A stretch of DNA of 64,000 nucleotides. It comes from Symsagittifera roscoffensis (Eukaryota > Xenacoelomorpha > Acoela > Convolutidae). How positions within the stretch are numbered: position 1 is the first letter of the stretch; each line of letters begins with the position of its first letter. Positions 33,501-45,435 of the stretch are shown one piece after another. The stretch is from NCBI RefSeq assembly GCF_963678635.1, contig NC_087067.1:29252403-29316402 (forward strand), given 5' to 3'. Position numbers and translations under genes: made by a program. The notes under the pieces are model-generated. The model worked only from the letters and a program-made list of their open reading frames with translations, searched no databases and was not told the DNA's origin.

Positions 33501-36392
33501 CACCTCTGCCACTTTCGCTAAATTCTTACGCGTTTGTATAGTTTTCTTATTTTATCAACAACAATAAAAAAGACACTAAATTGAAAAAAAAAGTTGAAAA
33601 CATGTTTTTAAAAATATTTTTTTAGGAAAATTGCTGGAATATTCGGAACAGCTACAACATTCGACTGGATCATTCGACTATCCTTGCTCTATATTTATTC
33701 ACATTTTAAGTAGTAATCTCAATCTTGCCTAAAAAAAATTTTGGAATGATTTAAGCTGCTGCTTACGCATAATATAAGAACGAAATATATTGCGCGTTAA
33801 TTATCCCAAATTGGCCAAACAAGCAATTTTCAATCGCCCATAACTTGACAAAAATTGATCACAATTGAGCATTTGTACATTTAGGCTCCGGGCTATTTTT
33901 CAGATGGCATAAGAAACGCGGATCTAAAATTGGAAAATTAATAAATAAAAAAACTGCACCAAGCATAACCTGTTCAATCAAGTTCATCGAAAATTTGAGA
34001 AGTAATGTAAAAATTGGGAATCCATTTTAAAAAAACAGTGGTCACTCGAGAGTTTTCAAAGAAAACCAAAACCAGCACCATTACAATCATTTCCAGTTAA
34101 AAATCCAAAAATATCAAATCTAAGATTTGTCCTAATTTGATTTACAGATGCTAGTTATAGCAAAAACTTTATGGTTACAATTTTGAAACAAAAATTAGAT
34201 CAGTTGTGCTCGATGTGCCTGTTTCAACTAACCGTTACTGAATGGTGTTTTTTTTATCATCTGAGAGATTTTGACGTCCTAAGCACAAATTAAAAAAAAA
34301 ACATTTCACCTGTGATATGATCTTTTGTCAGCTATCGGAATTTGAAAATTGCCAAATTTGCTAGTTTGAGACATTTAACGCTAGATATTTTCCTAAAGTA
34401 CATTTCATGTGTAAGCAACTATTTGATCCAGCTCAGTAATTGTTCCATCTTGAATTGAGGCAATCTCTTTTTAGCTTTAGAAACCATACTTACATTCTTT
34501 TTAAGATTTAATAAAAACTTTATTTCAAAGTCAGGAAACAAACCTATGCTAAAATCGACTCCTTCTATTGCGGCAAAAGCTTCAATGCTCTCGAAACTCT
34601 TCAACGTACTTTTTTTTATTCATTAATTTTTTTTCAAATTGATTGGGATTGCTTGTAGAGTCTGACTTTTTTGACGCTTACGTTACATGTTTTCATATTG
34701 GAATCTTGCATTCCAGAAAAAATGATTGCTCAATTTTTATGTAAGCTGTCCACAAAAAAAACTTAAGTTGTAAAAAAACCAATTTGAGGCTGATAAAGTT
34801 TTGCGCTGATATGATAAGTCTTGTTTGGTACAAGTCTGCTAAACTTTGAAAAAATTTTTTTCTTAAATACGGAAACTTTTCAAATTTTTTTTTTTGGGTC
34901 AAACGAAAAATTTGAATTTTCAAAACGACGGAAAACTGTCTTATTTCTAGTAACATGCTTCTATGCTCGTAGGCAGCACAAATTCTTACAATGTCACAAA
35001 TACTGAACCGAAAAATCTAAGAGTTTTTTGGAACAGGTTTTTTTTTACTGACTAAACATTTCGAAATTCATCTCAAATAGAGGCCATAAGATTATTTCTA
35101 AGACAGTGCTGATTGTCCGGTCAAATATCCGGACAAACTGGTTAAACTTGAACACTATAACCTTTTTTGTTCTCAAATCGGGTTGATTTCAGGTGTAAAT
35201 GATGAAGAAACTAATTGTTTAGATTTTTAACAGAAGTTTTTTTGCACAATTCGGGTCCAAAAATTTACGCAAAAAACTGATTGATTTTGAAATCAAAAAT
35301 TAATGAGTCAAAGATTGACAAAAGCATATCAACGTGAGCTTTTTAACCAGCACAAGATAATTTAAAAACTTTATACTCTCCAAAATATTGTGAAAAACTT
35401 TCATAATTTGCTTTTAAGCAAAAATTTTGAGTTTTATATTATAAAAATGAAGTTTTTTGGCAACAAGCAAAAAATTTTTTGCATTATGCAAATTTTCACC
35501 TTTCTAAATTTTTGTTGAGCTCGGTAAAAAGCTTCATTTGATGTATTTTTTTATGAATTCATATGGTATTTCAGGCATAATTCTGAAACTTGAAACGCCA
35601 AGCTGACTCGTTTTTGAGGTACTATTGTCTTTTGCTTTTTGTCTAGCCTTATCCCAATTTAAAAAAAGCGTTTGAAATTTCCAACGTTGTTCATTTTGTT
35701 TGGATAATTTAAATCAGCTCTGTAGTAATGCATTATGCATAAGGCACAAAAAAGAGTTGTTTTCACTGATGTTAATAAGGTTTATGTTTTCCAGTCCAGA
35801 TGAGTTTTGATGTCTCTAGCTTAGAGACGCAAAAATCAGACAGGCTTGTTTATAATGTTCTGACTTTTGAAATGTTTTATTCAGAAAAAGTCTTGCGTTA
35901 CTTGAGACCAACCCTCAGCTTTTTTTATTGTCGCCTGTATTGCTTCATTTTGTGAAGCCTTAAAATAATGGTTGCTAACCAATTCAATGATTACAGCACG
36001 ATATTTAAAAATGTTGCTGTTTTACTACCTACAATCTAAATCAGCTTTCATCTAGCCATCTTAAAACTTTACTTCTCACTCCGAATTGTGACTTATATTT
36101 TTTAGGATGATCGATAGCTTGATCAAAAGTATATGAACTGCCCTTTGTTGGTCGGCGTCACTGTTCAACAGCGCTTAACTATTAACTTGGTGGCTTTTTT
36201 GTTTTGCACACTTTGGCTAGGGAAGGAAATCTGGCTTAGGGTGAGTTGCTTCTGCCGATTTTTACGTACTTCAAAGAAACTTCTTGGCTGACATATTATA
36301 TCACATTGAAGCTCATTTTTAGTCGCGATTTGAGTCAAAAAAATTTTCACTCAAAAACATATGAACAATTAATTTATATAAAAACCGTTTAC
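30554..36392. other. AT-rich noncoding DNA with eroded repeats
   Basis: No supported gene. Old relatives of the hairpin-ended family can be made out near 31860-32030, 33770-33900 and 34260-34825 (the last ending GATATGATAAGTCTTG). The rest is A/T-rich with dispersed short inverted words. Confidence 0.5.
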
Positions 36393-36585
36393 CCATGAAC
36401 AAATAGATCAACACTTCAGCAGCTCTAGTTTTTACTGGGAGCCACTGTTGTTCGCCTCTAATGAACTTCACTTTTTCATTTTTTTGTTGAGCTGATTGTT
36501 GTTGCCGCATCCGAACAAGGATCGATAATTGTGCCTGGACCAACCGACTTTCTGACTTTTTGACCAACTTTTTTTGAACGGCCGT
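36393..36585 (-). CDS. Candidate exon of an unidentified gene
   Basis: A 193-base open segment between an acceptor (acatattag, minus strand) and a donor (CATGG/GTAAAC). The 64 codons have a coding-like mix: TAVQKKLVKKSESRLVQAQL, a glutamine-rich turn, then KVKFIRGEQQWLPVKTRAAE. It lies about 250 bases downstream of the stop of the IQANK1-like gene, on the same strand, so it could be an alternative 3' exon of that gene or an internal exon of the next one. I recognise no domain. Confidence 0.4.
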
Positions 36586-36834
36586 CTAATATGTTATTAA
36601 GTTATCAAGTCCTACTTTATTTTATCGACTTCATTTCTGAACAGAAACACAAAAATAATTTTTTCACAGATAAAATTAACGATAACTGTCGACGGGGCAA
36701 TCTGTGCTTCTTATACAGCAAATAACGGGTTATTCTTGCTAAAATAAAATTCATGATAATCAGTTTTTTTTCTATTACTAAATTGTATTTTGTCAAAATA
36801 TCGTTTTAATTTCACTGTAAAAGTGTCAATTTGT

Positions 36835-37018
36835 TCAGTCAATGTCCGCAAACGCATCTGCACCTGGGATATGAACCCTGAGAGGGTTGAACTTTTCCAA
36901 AAGGGTTTCTGACGGTTGGGATAATTTGGTAATGAGGAAAAACTTGAAGTTCGACAATTTGTCCTCGGTGAAATTACTGAGTTTGTATTCTTTCGAGTCA
37001 TTTTCACGCAGCAAACAT
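36835..37018 (-). CDS. IQANK1: IQANK1-like exon 12: C-terminus and stop
   Basis: The last coding exon, after acceptor ttagcttcag. One base completes a Lys codon from exon 11. It then reads CLLRENDSKEYKLSNFTEDK, FKFFLITKLSQPSETLLEKF and VRVHIPGADAF-like sequence (here LRVHIPGADAFADID) and ends in TGA at 36835-36837. The EY...F...FFLITKL...VHIPG pattern is what I recall of the C-terminus of animal IQANK1 proteins, and a similar layout occurs in dynein heavy chains after the AAA5-like segment. In-phase joining with exon 11 supports it over the alternative short end at 37518. Confidence 0.8.
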
Positions 37019-37553
37019 CTGAAGCTAAAACAAGGAAGGAAATTTTACAAATAAAAACTTTGCTGAGTAAGTTGGTATTATTGAGTTATAAGCGCTCTGT
37101 TAGTGTTAAGAAGGTTCGGAAATTATCAGTTTGTATTTTTTTTTTGATTTTCCAGTTTTTAAATATTTTTCTTGTAATTTTTCATCAATTTTTGCGAAAC
37201 TTTGAAGTTGAGCTTCAAAAATTAGAACCGTTATTAATTAAAACTAGTTTTAGAAAGTATTAAAAATAATATGAGATTCACCTTCTAGTCCATTTTTTGT
37301 GGCAACCGAGTCCGAACAAATTATTCAGACCAGGAATATATATTCAGACCTTCGCGCCTAAATTGGTCCTAGAAATCCATGAGAAAAATGAATATCTCGA
37401 GTGAAATTACAACTACACGTAATTTAGAAAACTAAAGTTATCCATGTGTCATCCAATTTCCTAGTTTTCACTACATTTCCATTACAACGATCTACCATAT
37501 TTATTCAAATATTTTAGATTCAGTAAAATCCTAGAAACTTATTTTGTCCATAC

Positions 37554-37721
37554 TTTTCTTGTTTAGCTATGGTCTTGTCAATGAGCATCTGGGACACAGT
37601 GGTGTCTTCTGATCCACCAGTTGGGTTATCGGGGCAGCTGCTTCCTATCTCGTTGAGTCTGTCGCATACCGTGTCTAACATCTCCACTTGCATCATATCA
37701 ATCACGAACGGCTTCCCAAAT
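37554..37721 (-). CDS. IQANK1: IQANK1-like exon 11
   Basis: Starts after acceptor tctgtttag and completes an Arg codon from exon 10 to give GALR/FGKPFVIDMMQVEMLDTV, then CDRLNEIGSSCPDNPTGG and a helical part. Donor GTATGG at 37548-37553. If the donor is ignored the frame runs on 12 codons to a TGA, an alternative end. FGKPFVID matches the strand after the nucleotide-binding-like segment of dynein AAA5-type modules. Confidence 0.82.
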
Positions 37722-38047
37722 CTAAACAGAGGAATACGGGACGCTCTTTTATAGTGCAGCTCCCCTTCCTCCTCCCTAACCAGCGTACTAATGAAAAAAT
37801 ATATCTTGCTTTCAAGATTAAGTTCTCGGACAGAGAAAAAAGAAAACCATATTGTGATAAAGAGGCTGAGACTCCTGTAACGGACCTGTACGTCCAATAG
37901 TTTTCTCCCAACCTGTAAAGTTGTTGGCCAGGTTTATAAATTATTTAAATAAACTACCAACAATTGAAATGCTCGTAAGCAACTATTAGTATAGTTATTA
38001 CAATTCGTTTTCGCAAACGGTAAGCAAGTCAACTGTTTTCCAGGTAC

Positions 38048-38182
38048 CTCAGTGCTCCTAGGAGTGCCATTCGGAGCGACTCTGTCTCCATGTCCTGGGG
38101 GGAGAGAGCCATGAGGTAGTTGGTGTCTCTGTACCTCAGAAAAGTGGACGCCTGGCCCTTCATGTCTATCAGCAGGGGCCAC
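38048..38182 (-). CDS. IQANK1: IQANK1-like exon 10: dynein-like segment
   Basis: A 135-base exon, acceptor gtggtgtag and donor GTACCT, in phase with both neighbours. It encodes WPLLIDMKGQASTFLRYRDT and then NYLMALSPQDMETESLRMAL. WPLLIDxxGQA is close to the PLMIDPQGQA motif of dynein heavy chains, which is the most telling signature in this gene. No complete P-loop ATPase is present, so a motor role is not expected; a structural or regulatory role is my inference. Confidence 0.87.
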
Positions 38183-38693
38183 CTACACCACAAAGAGGGA
38201 AAAAACTTAGTTCGAAATTTTTTGATAATTTTTGATAATGCAATCTCTTTAACTATACCCCCCTTTAACTATACTTAAAGAGATCTGAAAATTTTTGTAC
38301 TCTTCTTAATTACTTTTTTTTTAAATTTGTTTGCCGTTTTGGCGCGTTGAGGGCTTTTTATAATTTCGGCAAGTCTAAAGCAGAAACTTAACAAGATCTG
38401 ACACAGCAGCGGGTTGCTGAAGAATTTTTTCTCCAAGCCGAGAGATGCTTAGGCAAGTTGCACGAATGTATTCAAATCAAAATTATGAAAAAAACTAGAA
38501 AAATTTGTAACAGAAGGTAACAGGTAACATAAACTTCTCAAACTTAAAACTCAAACTATTTTTAAAAAGTGAGAATTAAGGTTTGAACCATAGCTCAAAT
38601 CAGCGAAAAAGTGTTCAAAATCTATCATCTAATAAGAACTGAGTTAAAAGAAATCTTAGTCTGGCAACGAATCAGTTAAGACATGATGTCTAC

Positions 38694-38808
38694 TTAGGGT
38701 TGCTTGCAATTTTGTTGCCGACATCCCGGAGTAGAACATCGTCCAGTTCTCGCACAGCAACTTTCTCTCCCGGAAGATCTGGAGCATCCAGCCCAGAGTC
38801 CATTCTCT
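38694..38808 (-). CDS. IQANK1: IQANK1-like exon 9
   Basis: After acceptor ttttgtacag, in phase with exon 8, it reads ERMDSGLDAPDLPGEKVAVR and ELDDVLLRDVGNKIASNP. It ends at donor GTAGAC; without splicing the next codons would be AAG TAG. It links the coiled coil to the dynein-like end. Confidence 0.82.
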
Positions 38809-39390
38809 CTGTACAAAAAAAAAGTATTTTAACAGTTCAAAATTATCAGCCAAAAAAACTATTTAAAAAACGTTCTAGATTATTCTACAGCCGGATAGTT
38901 TTCGGAGTATTTTTTTTCGTGTTCACAGTGTTTTATTTTCTGGTAACTTTTCAATCGTTAAGATTACACAGCTTAGATACACAGAAGATACACAGCTTAG
39001 ATACACGTTAAGATACACAGCTTTTATACAAAGTTGGATTTGGATTGGATAAAAAAAAAGAGCCCAGCTTAGAACAGCAAATGTATCAGGGAAAAGTATC
39101 TGCTTAATAAACTTCAATCGAATTGCGTTAGTGACCAGAAAGAAAACTCTGTTCTTGAAGAAAACAAAAGAACTGAAAAAAATGATCAGGTGATTCTCCA
39201 GCCCAAATAACGTCTCTGAAAACTATAAAACAGATTCTCTGATTGAGATGTAAAATAATTTCGTCCGAAGCAGTTCTCGATTTCAATTTGAAAAACTTCC
39301 CATCTAAACTAATTTCCGTACTTGAGCTGATAGTGCCCTGCAAACTACCAAAATGTTTTTTCGCCCAAACATCGATTTAAAAAGTTGTAC

Positions 39391-39532
39391 CTGCTTGTGC
39401 GATAGTTCTTTTCTGCTCTCTTAAGGACACTTTAGCTCTGTCCAGTCTGTCTTTGGCCTTGTCTGTCTCCACTTGTTTCTCATCAACTTTTTCCTGTGCA
39501 TCCTCGATCGCCTGAACACATTCTCGATTGCC
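39391..39532 (-). CDS. IQANK1: IQANK1-like exon 8: coiled coil
   Basis: Forty-seven codons in phase with exons 7 and 9, with donor GTACAA and acceptor tttttgag (GAG rather than CAG/TAG). The sequence is a charged heptad-like helix (CVQAIEDAQEKVDEKQVETD, KAKDRLDRAKVSLREQKR), consistent with a coiled coil after the ankyrin repeats. Confidence 0.85.
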
Positions 39533-39989
39533 CTCAAAAACAAATTTTGAGTATCGAGAAAAAAACTAATTAGTTATAAAATTAAAACAACCAAAATTGA
39601 CTTGCGGCATTGAATTATTTTTTTTAAAAGTTTTTTTAAAATGTTATTGAATTTAAAACGTGATCATACTTCTGAAGCATATTCAGTTATAAAATGACTA
39701 CAAGAATATTACTAAAACAAAAACTTGCTGCCGAGAGAAATGATTGAAAATTTTTGGGTTCCACTGATGCTCATGTCAATTCAACGTCAAGTATTGTGTC
39801 ATTTCAAGTAAGTAATAACACTCCAAAACATAATTTACAATGAGAAACAGTATTTCATTACGAAGTGAGTTTTAAAATAATCAATAAAAAATAATAATTT
39901 TTTTGTTATTTGAAGAGTTATGTGATCGTGAAAGGAATCTATACGTGTATATGATAACTATTTTGAGGTTTTATGATATCTTGGCTTGC

Positions 39990-40082
39990 CTTGAGCGTGA
40001 TGTGAATTTTCTCCTGATGTTTTCTGACACATTTGTCATGCTCGTATATTCGTCTGTTCAGCTCACAGAGCGCATTTTCAAG
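39990..40082 (-). CDS. IQANK1: IQANK1-like exon 7: coiled coil, GC donor
   Basis: Thirty-one codons (LENALCELNRRIYEHDKCVR, KHQEKIHITLK) between acceptor attttacag and a donor reading AAG/GCAAGC. There is no GT nearby, and GC-AG introns normally show this strong AG/GCAAG context, so this is probably a real GC-AG intron. Confidence 0.83.
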
Positions 40083-40174
40083 CTGTAAAATAGAGTAGTT
40101 TTAATTCCTAAATAAAGATAAACCCAAAACCTGATTATGCTAATTGGACTATCAAGAACTTGTTCCTTAAATAC

Positions 40175-40229
40175 CTGTTTCTGGCAGGACTGATAAATCT
40201 TCTGAGCCTTGTCAACCTCACTTTGCATT
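40175..40229 (-). CDS. IQANK1: IQANK1-like exon 6
   Basis: A 55-base exon, acceptor tttattttag and donor GTATTT. It completes a Lys codon and reads MQSEVDKAQKIYQSCQKQ. Phases at both ends agree with exons 5 and 7, the main reason to accept so short an exon. Confidence 0.8.
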
Positions 40230-40401
40230 CTAAAATAAAGTATTTTTGTTATTTTTACATTGAGAAAGAAAAAATATACCCTAGAATGTCATTGTGCCTC
40301 CCCATTTGAGGTCGCTTTTTTGAGGGGTAGGGATGGTGGGGTTGAAATCAGAGGGTTAAAACAAGGGGCAAAGTTTTGAAAACCATAAATATGTTTCTCA
40401 C

Positions 40402-40604
40402 TTGTCAGTGTGTGATTCACAAGTGGCCTTGTCCTCCCTCCTCCTCCTCTCGATCTCCGCCTGAAGACTCTCCAGCAGTCTCTCCGTCACAGAGATGTCC
40501 CACTCTTCTAGAAGGTTCTTCATGTCGTCAGAGGCTGCCACGTGTTGCGGTTGCATCCCGTCACTCGCGTACAGTCTGGGATCGGCGCCTTGCGTCAGAA
40601 GTAC
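40402..40604 (-). CDS. IQANK1: IQANK1-like exon 5: last ankyrin unit and coiled coil
   Basis: After acceptor ttaattaaag it continues the ankyrin repeat directly (AAAQ/VLLTQGADPRLYASDG), followed by QHVAASDDMKNLLEEWDISV and a basic/acidic helix (LLESLQAEIERRRREDKAT). Donor GTGAGA. It contributes 67 codons. Confidence 0.87.
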
Positions 40605-41215
40605 CTTTAATTAACCCAGCCATTTTAGAGCTCCAATGAATGAAGTATTCAAGTAAAAAAAACGAGCAGTTTTTCCCACCAAAAAACATCTTTACAAATC
40701 TTCTATCTTAATAGGATATTTTATTGAAAACTGTTTATCTTTCATGAAGCTTGCAATATAAACCTCCCTATGACAGAATGAAGTACGGTACGTATCTTTT
40801 GAAGGGGTAATTCTTAGGAATCTTATTCAAAGAGAGGTCTTTAGTATGATAATACATTCTATAAGAAATTGTTTGATTTACCTATAACCAAAAATCGAAT
40901 TTAATTCAATGGAAGGTTTTTAATTTCATTCGAATAAGATTGAGCAATTACCTTTTTTTCAAATGTCAAAAATACCATCTGAAGTGTCACCACATAAAAA
41001 CTGAAAATTATTGTTCTAATGTTTATGAAAAAAGTTGAGATCAGTCGATTACTTTTGTATTGCTTAAAACGTCTAAAAACGGCCCAGAAGGTAGCTCACA
41101 CTTAAAGGACTGAATTTTATGTTTATATGACCATCATTGAATCATTAATGTCCTCTTAGTCTGAATAATATTTATGACCACTACTTCTCATAAAGGGTAT
41201 TTGAATCATATCTAC

Positions 41216-41279
41216 TTGCGCGGCTGCCAAGTTTCCAGCGAACGCAGCACGGTAGAGGGGTGTGCGCTCAAACTGACCC
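41216..41279 (-). CDS. IQANK1: IQANK1-like exon 4: ankyrin repeat
   Basis: A 64-base exon, acceptor tgattttag and donor GTAGAT. It completes an Arg codon from exon 3 and reads GQFERTPLYRAAFAGNLAAA. TPLYRAAFAGNL is an ankyrin TPLHxAAxxGH helix in the form I associate with IQANK1. Confidence 0.87.
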
Positions 41280-41542
41280 CTAAAATCATCACAAACCAAC
41301 ATGAAATAGTTTTCGAAAAAATGGAGAAAAATTTAAACTCTTTTATTATATTCTGAAAAAATCTTCGTGGCAATTAATAAAAAATTAAAATTGACGTCTA
41401 AGTTTTGACATTTTTAGCCATCGGCTTTTTAATAATATAGATTATAACTTTAGCAAATATTTAGACGATGCTTAAGGTTAACTTAAGACGAACTTTAGGT
41501 CCATTTTGAAGAGAAAAATATCAGATGACGTTTCTGACATAC

Positions 41543-41733
41543 CGACTATTCACATCCGCACCCTTCTCCGTCAACATGAGGATAGTACTCTGATGTCCCC
41601 CCGCAGCTGCCTCGGAGAGGGGGGAGTTCCCATTGGCATCTCTACAGTCCACCATCTCCAGCTGATGTCTCTTTCTCAAGTACCCCCCAAAGCCCTCTTT
41701 CAGTATACCCGCTTGGTCATCCATTTCGCTGAC
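41543..41733 (-). CDS. IQANK1: IQANK1-like exon 3: ankyrin repeat
   Basis: Sixty-three codons, acceptor gatgtttctag and donor GTATGT. The first half is a helical linker (DDQAGILKEGFGGYLRKRHQ); the second is a clear ankyrin repeat (DANGNSPLSEAAAGGHQSTI then LTEKGADVNS). The base composition is well above the flanking introns in GC. Confidence 0.9.
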
Positions 41734-42074
41734 CTAGAAACATCAAGTTGTTTTGTTGAACTGTTTTTTTAAAAGATGCCTGAAGACGATGCTAGTTAGC
41801 CAAACGACACTACTGGATAAATTTGTGGAAGAGAATTCAATTTTTGATGAAAAAATACATGCCCTTAAAGCTCTTTGAATTTCTGGAACAATTTATGATA
41901 AGCTGAATCAACATGTAAAACTTTTATTTCGCTAGAAAATCTGAAAATTAATTTCAAGTTTTGAAACTAGAAGTCGATCACGGTTTTTGTGAATTTTTTA
42001 TTTTTGCTGTTCGAAAAAAATTTTCCTGAGAATTGATCTCCTGGTCTTTCACCAAGATTCTTTTCATATATGAT

Positions 42075-42512
42075 CAGGCGCGGATCTAGGAATTTCCCGA
42101 AGGGGGGGGGGGAGGGATTTTTCAAAAAAAATTCTGAAAATTTTATCGACTTTTTCTTTTAGGTCGACCAAATTGTTTTTCTGAGCTCTCCCAAACCAAT
42201 ATAAAGACCCTAATTTGACATAATTTTCTGCGCCACACGCAAATTTTTGAAAAAAGGCTAAAAAAAGGCTTCTTTAGGCCCTTTTTGGAAAATTTCGAGC
42301 AAAAAAATAGCGTTTTTTCGGCGCGCGCTCCCCCCTCATAATTAGTATAGATTGGCGCCAAAGGCGCCTTTAGAAAAATTTCAAATTCAGTCAGCCAAAA
42401 TTGGATATCTCAAAATTGTACAAAGGGAGGACCCTTTGGGTCGGCAGGGGGGTCGATTCGTGAGGGGAATGGAGAAGCGTCCGCCCACCTGCCCCCCCTA
42501 AATCCGCTACTG
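42075..42512. mobile_element. hAT-like MITE with 8-bp target duplication TATATGAT
   Basis: Flanked by TATATGAT at 42067-42074 and 42513-42520, inside the intron between exons 2 and 3 of the IQANK1-like gene. It begins CAGGCGCGGATCTAGG and ends AAATCCGCTACTG. Same family as the copies at 25.0 and 28.6 kb. Confidence 0.93.
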
Positions 42513-42692
42513 TATATGATTATATTGGCGAACTAACTTTACAGCTATTTTTCAGGCATTGATTCTCATTATTTTGTTATATTTCCACGTGAAATATAGA
42601 CCCGTTCTACTAAAAGTATTACCGTTCAAAAATTAGTTCAGTCTCAAATGGGCAGAGTTTGTCGGCAAATTGATATTGTTATAAACTTATAC

Positions 42693-42857
42693 CTCAGCGA
42701 GTACAGTTTTGATGACGTCATTGTCGCCGTCGAATGCGGCCTCCAACATCCTGGCCTCCCTCTTCTTCTGCTCCCTCTTCCTCCGCCTCTCTTCGTCCTC
42801 CTTCTCCTGCTCCTTCCTCAGCCGCTCCTGTTCCATTCGAACCAGAGCCACGAACGC
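42693..42857 (-). CDS. IQANK1: IQANK1-like exon 2: charged coiled coil and ankyrin start
   Basis: Fifty-five codons, acceptor actaattgcag and donor GTATAA, phase 0 at both ends. It begins AFVALVRMEQERLRKEQEKE, continues as an Arg/Glu/Lys helix, and ends MLEAAFDGDNDVIKTVLAE, the first helices of the ankyrin region. Confidence 0.88.
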
Positions 42858-44369
42858 CTGCAATTAGTATTTAAATCCAAAACATAATGCGATACAGTCC
42901 ATATAAGCACACCGTATCATGACTAAGCAGGTGGGCATAGGGATTTTACAAGGCAGTCACAGCATGAGATATCGAGATTTTTGTTTTTATTGTTTAAGGT
43001 TTAATTTTCGCGTTCCATGCTTCGATGAGACTTTTAGGTTTTTGTATCTGCATTTTTAGCTTTATCTAAACTTTTATTTTAAAAAAAAACTACTTATATT
43101 GATGTTGTTGAATGCGATTTTGAAAAGCATTAATAAGTTTTTAGAGACAGTATCAATCGGGGATATTTAAATGTCGAGTTGGCTGAGCGCTGTTTTAGCC
43201 CGGGTATATCAACGTACGTCAATATGGTTAAACGTACTGTGTTATGCGAGTAGCATCACTCTGCACTGTTAACACTTGGCTATTAAAGTCGCAAAAAAAC
43301 GGCCTTGAGTCGCAAAAAACAGCTTCGCTCAGCAAAGAAACACAGTCTGGAATGTGGGGAGATAATACAAATGGACTATCCTCGACAGGACTGTTAAGGC
43401 CTACTGATAGCTCCTCTGCGATTCACAGGAACTACAATTATTATTATTATTTAAATTTTGAGATCACAAGTCCAATAAACAGTCATTGACTAAAAGACTA
43501 AAAATTGGAAGAAATTGTCAACGGATGCCTGGAAAACAGTCCTTGAATAAAAGGGTATGCGGATAAAAGAAAGGTTCAAATTTTGTTATGAAACCTTGCT
43601 GTAGATAAAAACAAGTTTCAAAACCATTCATTTTTTTTCAGATTTCGAAAACAAAATTATAGATAGAAAAACTATTTTGAGATAATGAAAATAGCACACC
43701 GCTAGTCATGGCTGACATCGTCTTATTTAGTTGAAAACCCTTGCTATCTAGAATTCTTGAACGAGATTTTCTTGAAAAAATCTCATCTTTTTATATTCGA
43801 AGGAAAAAATAGATGCTCTTTGAGCTCTTTGAATTTCGAAAACAATTTATGATTGGCGCTTTTTTGATAACATGAACCCAATTAAAGAAAACTGGAGAAA
43901 TAGGTAAAGTTTTTCTTTCGCTGGAAATCTAAAATTAAATACCACTTTCGAAAGAAGACATCGTCCAGGTTTTTTGCGTCATTTCCACGTTCGTATTTGG
44001 AGAGTGCTATTTAGAATGCTATGTATGAATAAAAATCTGTAGTTATAAAAGACTTTGAAGACCTTTCCTTAAAAAAAAACAAAAAAATCAGCAGGATCTA
44101 TATAAGAGTGTTCATTACGTTCATTACTCTTAATCAGTCCGTTACAGCCAAATCGCTATATTTTAAATATCCCACTTTCTCTCTGTTCGAATCCATTCAA
44201 AATCAGAGCAAAGACTTCCAAATCAACCATAGCAATACTCTTATACTTTTGCTAAAGCAATTAATTAATTAGTCAAATTATAAACCCGATAAGCCTATAC
44301 TATTTTCAACAAAACCTACGGCTTAGTGGCGCGAAGGCTTAACAAAATGTTAACCATACCGGGTCGAGG

Positions 44370-45200
44370 TGTTCAATTTTTGTTTAGATATAAATCGACC
44401 AAATTTCGGTATGTTTCAACTTTCTTCGTCGAATATCGGTATGTTTTGACTTTCTTGACCAAATTTTAGTATGTTTAGACTTTCTTGAACAAATTTTGGT
44501 TTGTTAAGACTTTCTCGACCCAACAATAAAAAAAATTGGACTTTGTTTGACGCAGTTCAGTTATGTTTCGACTTTCTCCACTTTACCGACCGACATTTTT
44601 TAAAACTTTTACGACCAAAATTAGATATGTTTTGATTTTCTCGACTTTCTCGACTGACAGTTATTAAAAGTTTGGAAATTTGGAAATTATTGCAGTTCTC
44701 ATACCTACACTCAAAGTGAAGGTTTAAAAAAATTGTTTAAATTTTACAGTTGAGAGAATCAGTACACATCCGACACTGATTGAAACGAATCTGAGCTGTG
44801 CCAAATATTTTTTTTGGAAATTTTTTGACCTTCGAGAAATCGAAACATACCAAAATTGGTCGAGAAAAACAAAACATATCTATGTGGGGTCAAAAAACTC
44901 AATTTTAATCCCGCATAGATAGGTGTCGAATTTTTCGGCTAAATTGGGTGCGCTTTGGCTTTCTCAATTTACTTGACCGACAGTTTTTCAAAATTTGAAA
45001 ACTTGTTTATTCGACCCCGCATAGATTCGTATCGACTTTCTCGAACAAAAATTGACATGTTTCAGCTTTCTCGACTTTTTCGGCTGACATTTTAAAGAAG
45101 AAATTTTGCTCGACCCCGCTTAGACAGCTTTCGATTTTCTCGACCAAAATTGGGTATGTTTTGACTGTCTCGACTTTCTCGACAACCGAAACTATAAATT
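44370..45200. repeat. Diverged tandem/inverted repeat block
   Basis: Variants of CGACCAAATTTTGGTATGTT followed by TTGACTTTCTC recur every ~35-60 bases from 44395 to 44640. They appear inverted at about 44830-44890 (GAAACATACCAAAATTGGTC) and direct again to 45190. The motif also occurs at 5.2-5.4 kb. The palindromic layout suggests an old foldback element. Confidence 0.65.
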
Positions 45201-45435
45201 GGACCCTCGGTCTAATTTTGAGTTTTCTTCTAAGCATAGAATGCGCAAAGTTCATTATGAACTAACTGCTAATTCACAATTAAACGCTTACTGTTTTATA
45301 CCAGCTTTATTTTATTGAGAAAACGCTATTGCGGAAATAAAAGAAAGCCGGGATCAACCGTATAATTTCCCCTCAATTCAATTTAGGAGGAAAAAATACA
45401 ATATTTTAACAACAGCGCTTTGAAGAAATTGTTAA

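Noticed and set aside
40376-40639. Plus-strand frame with arginine and serine runs
   Set aside because: Antisense of exon 5 of the IQANK1-like gene, whose splice phases fit its neighbours.
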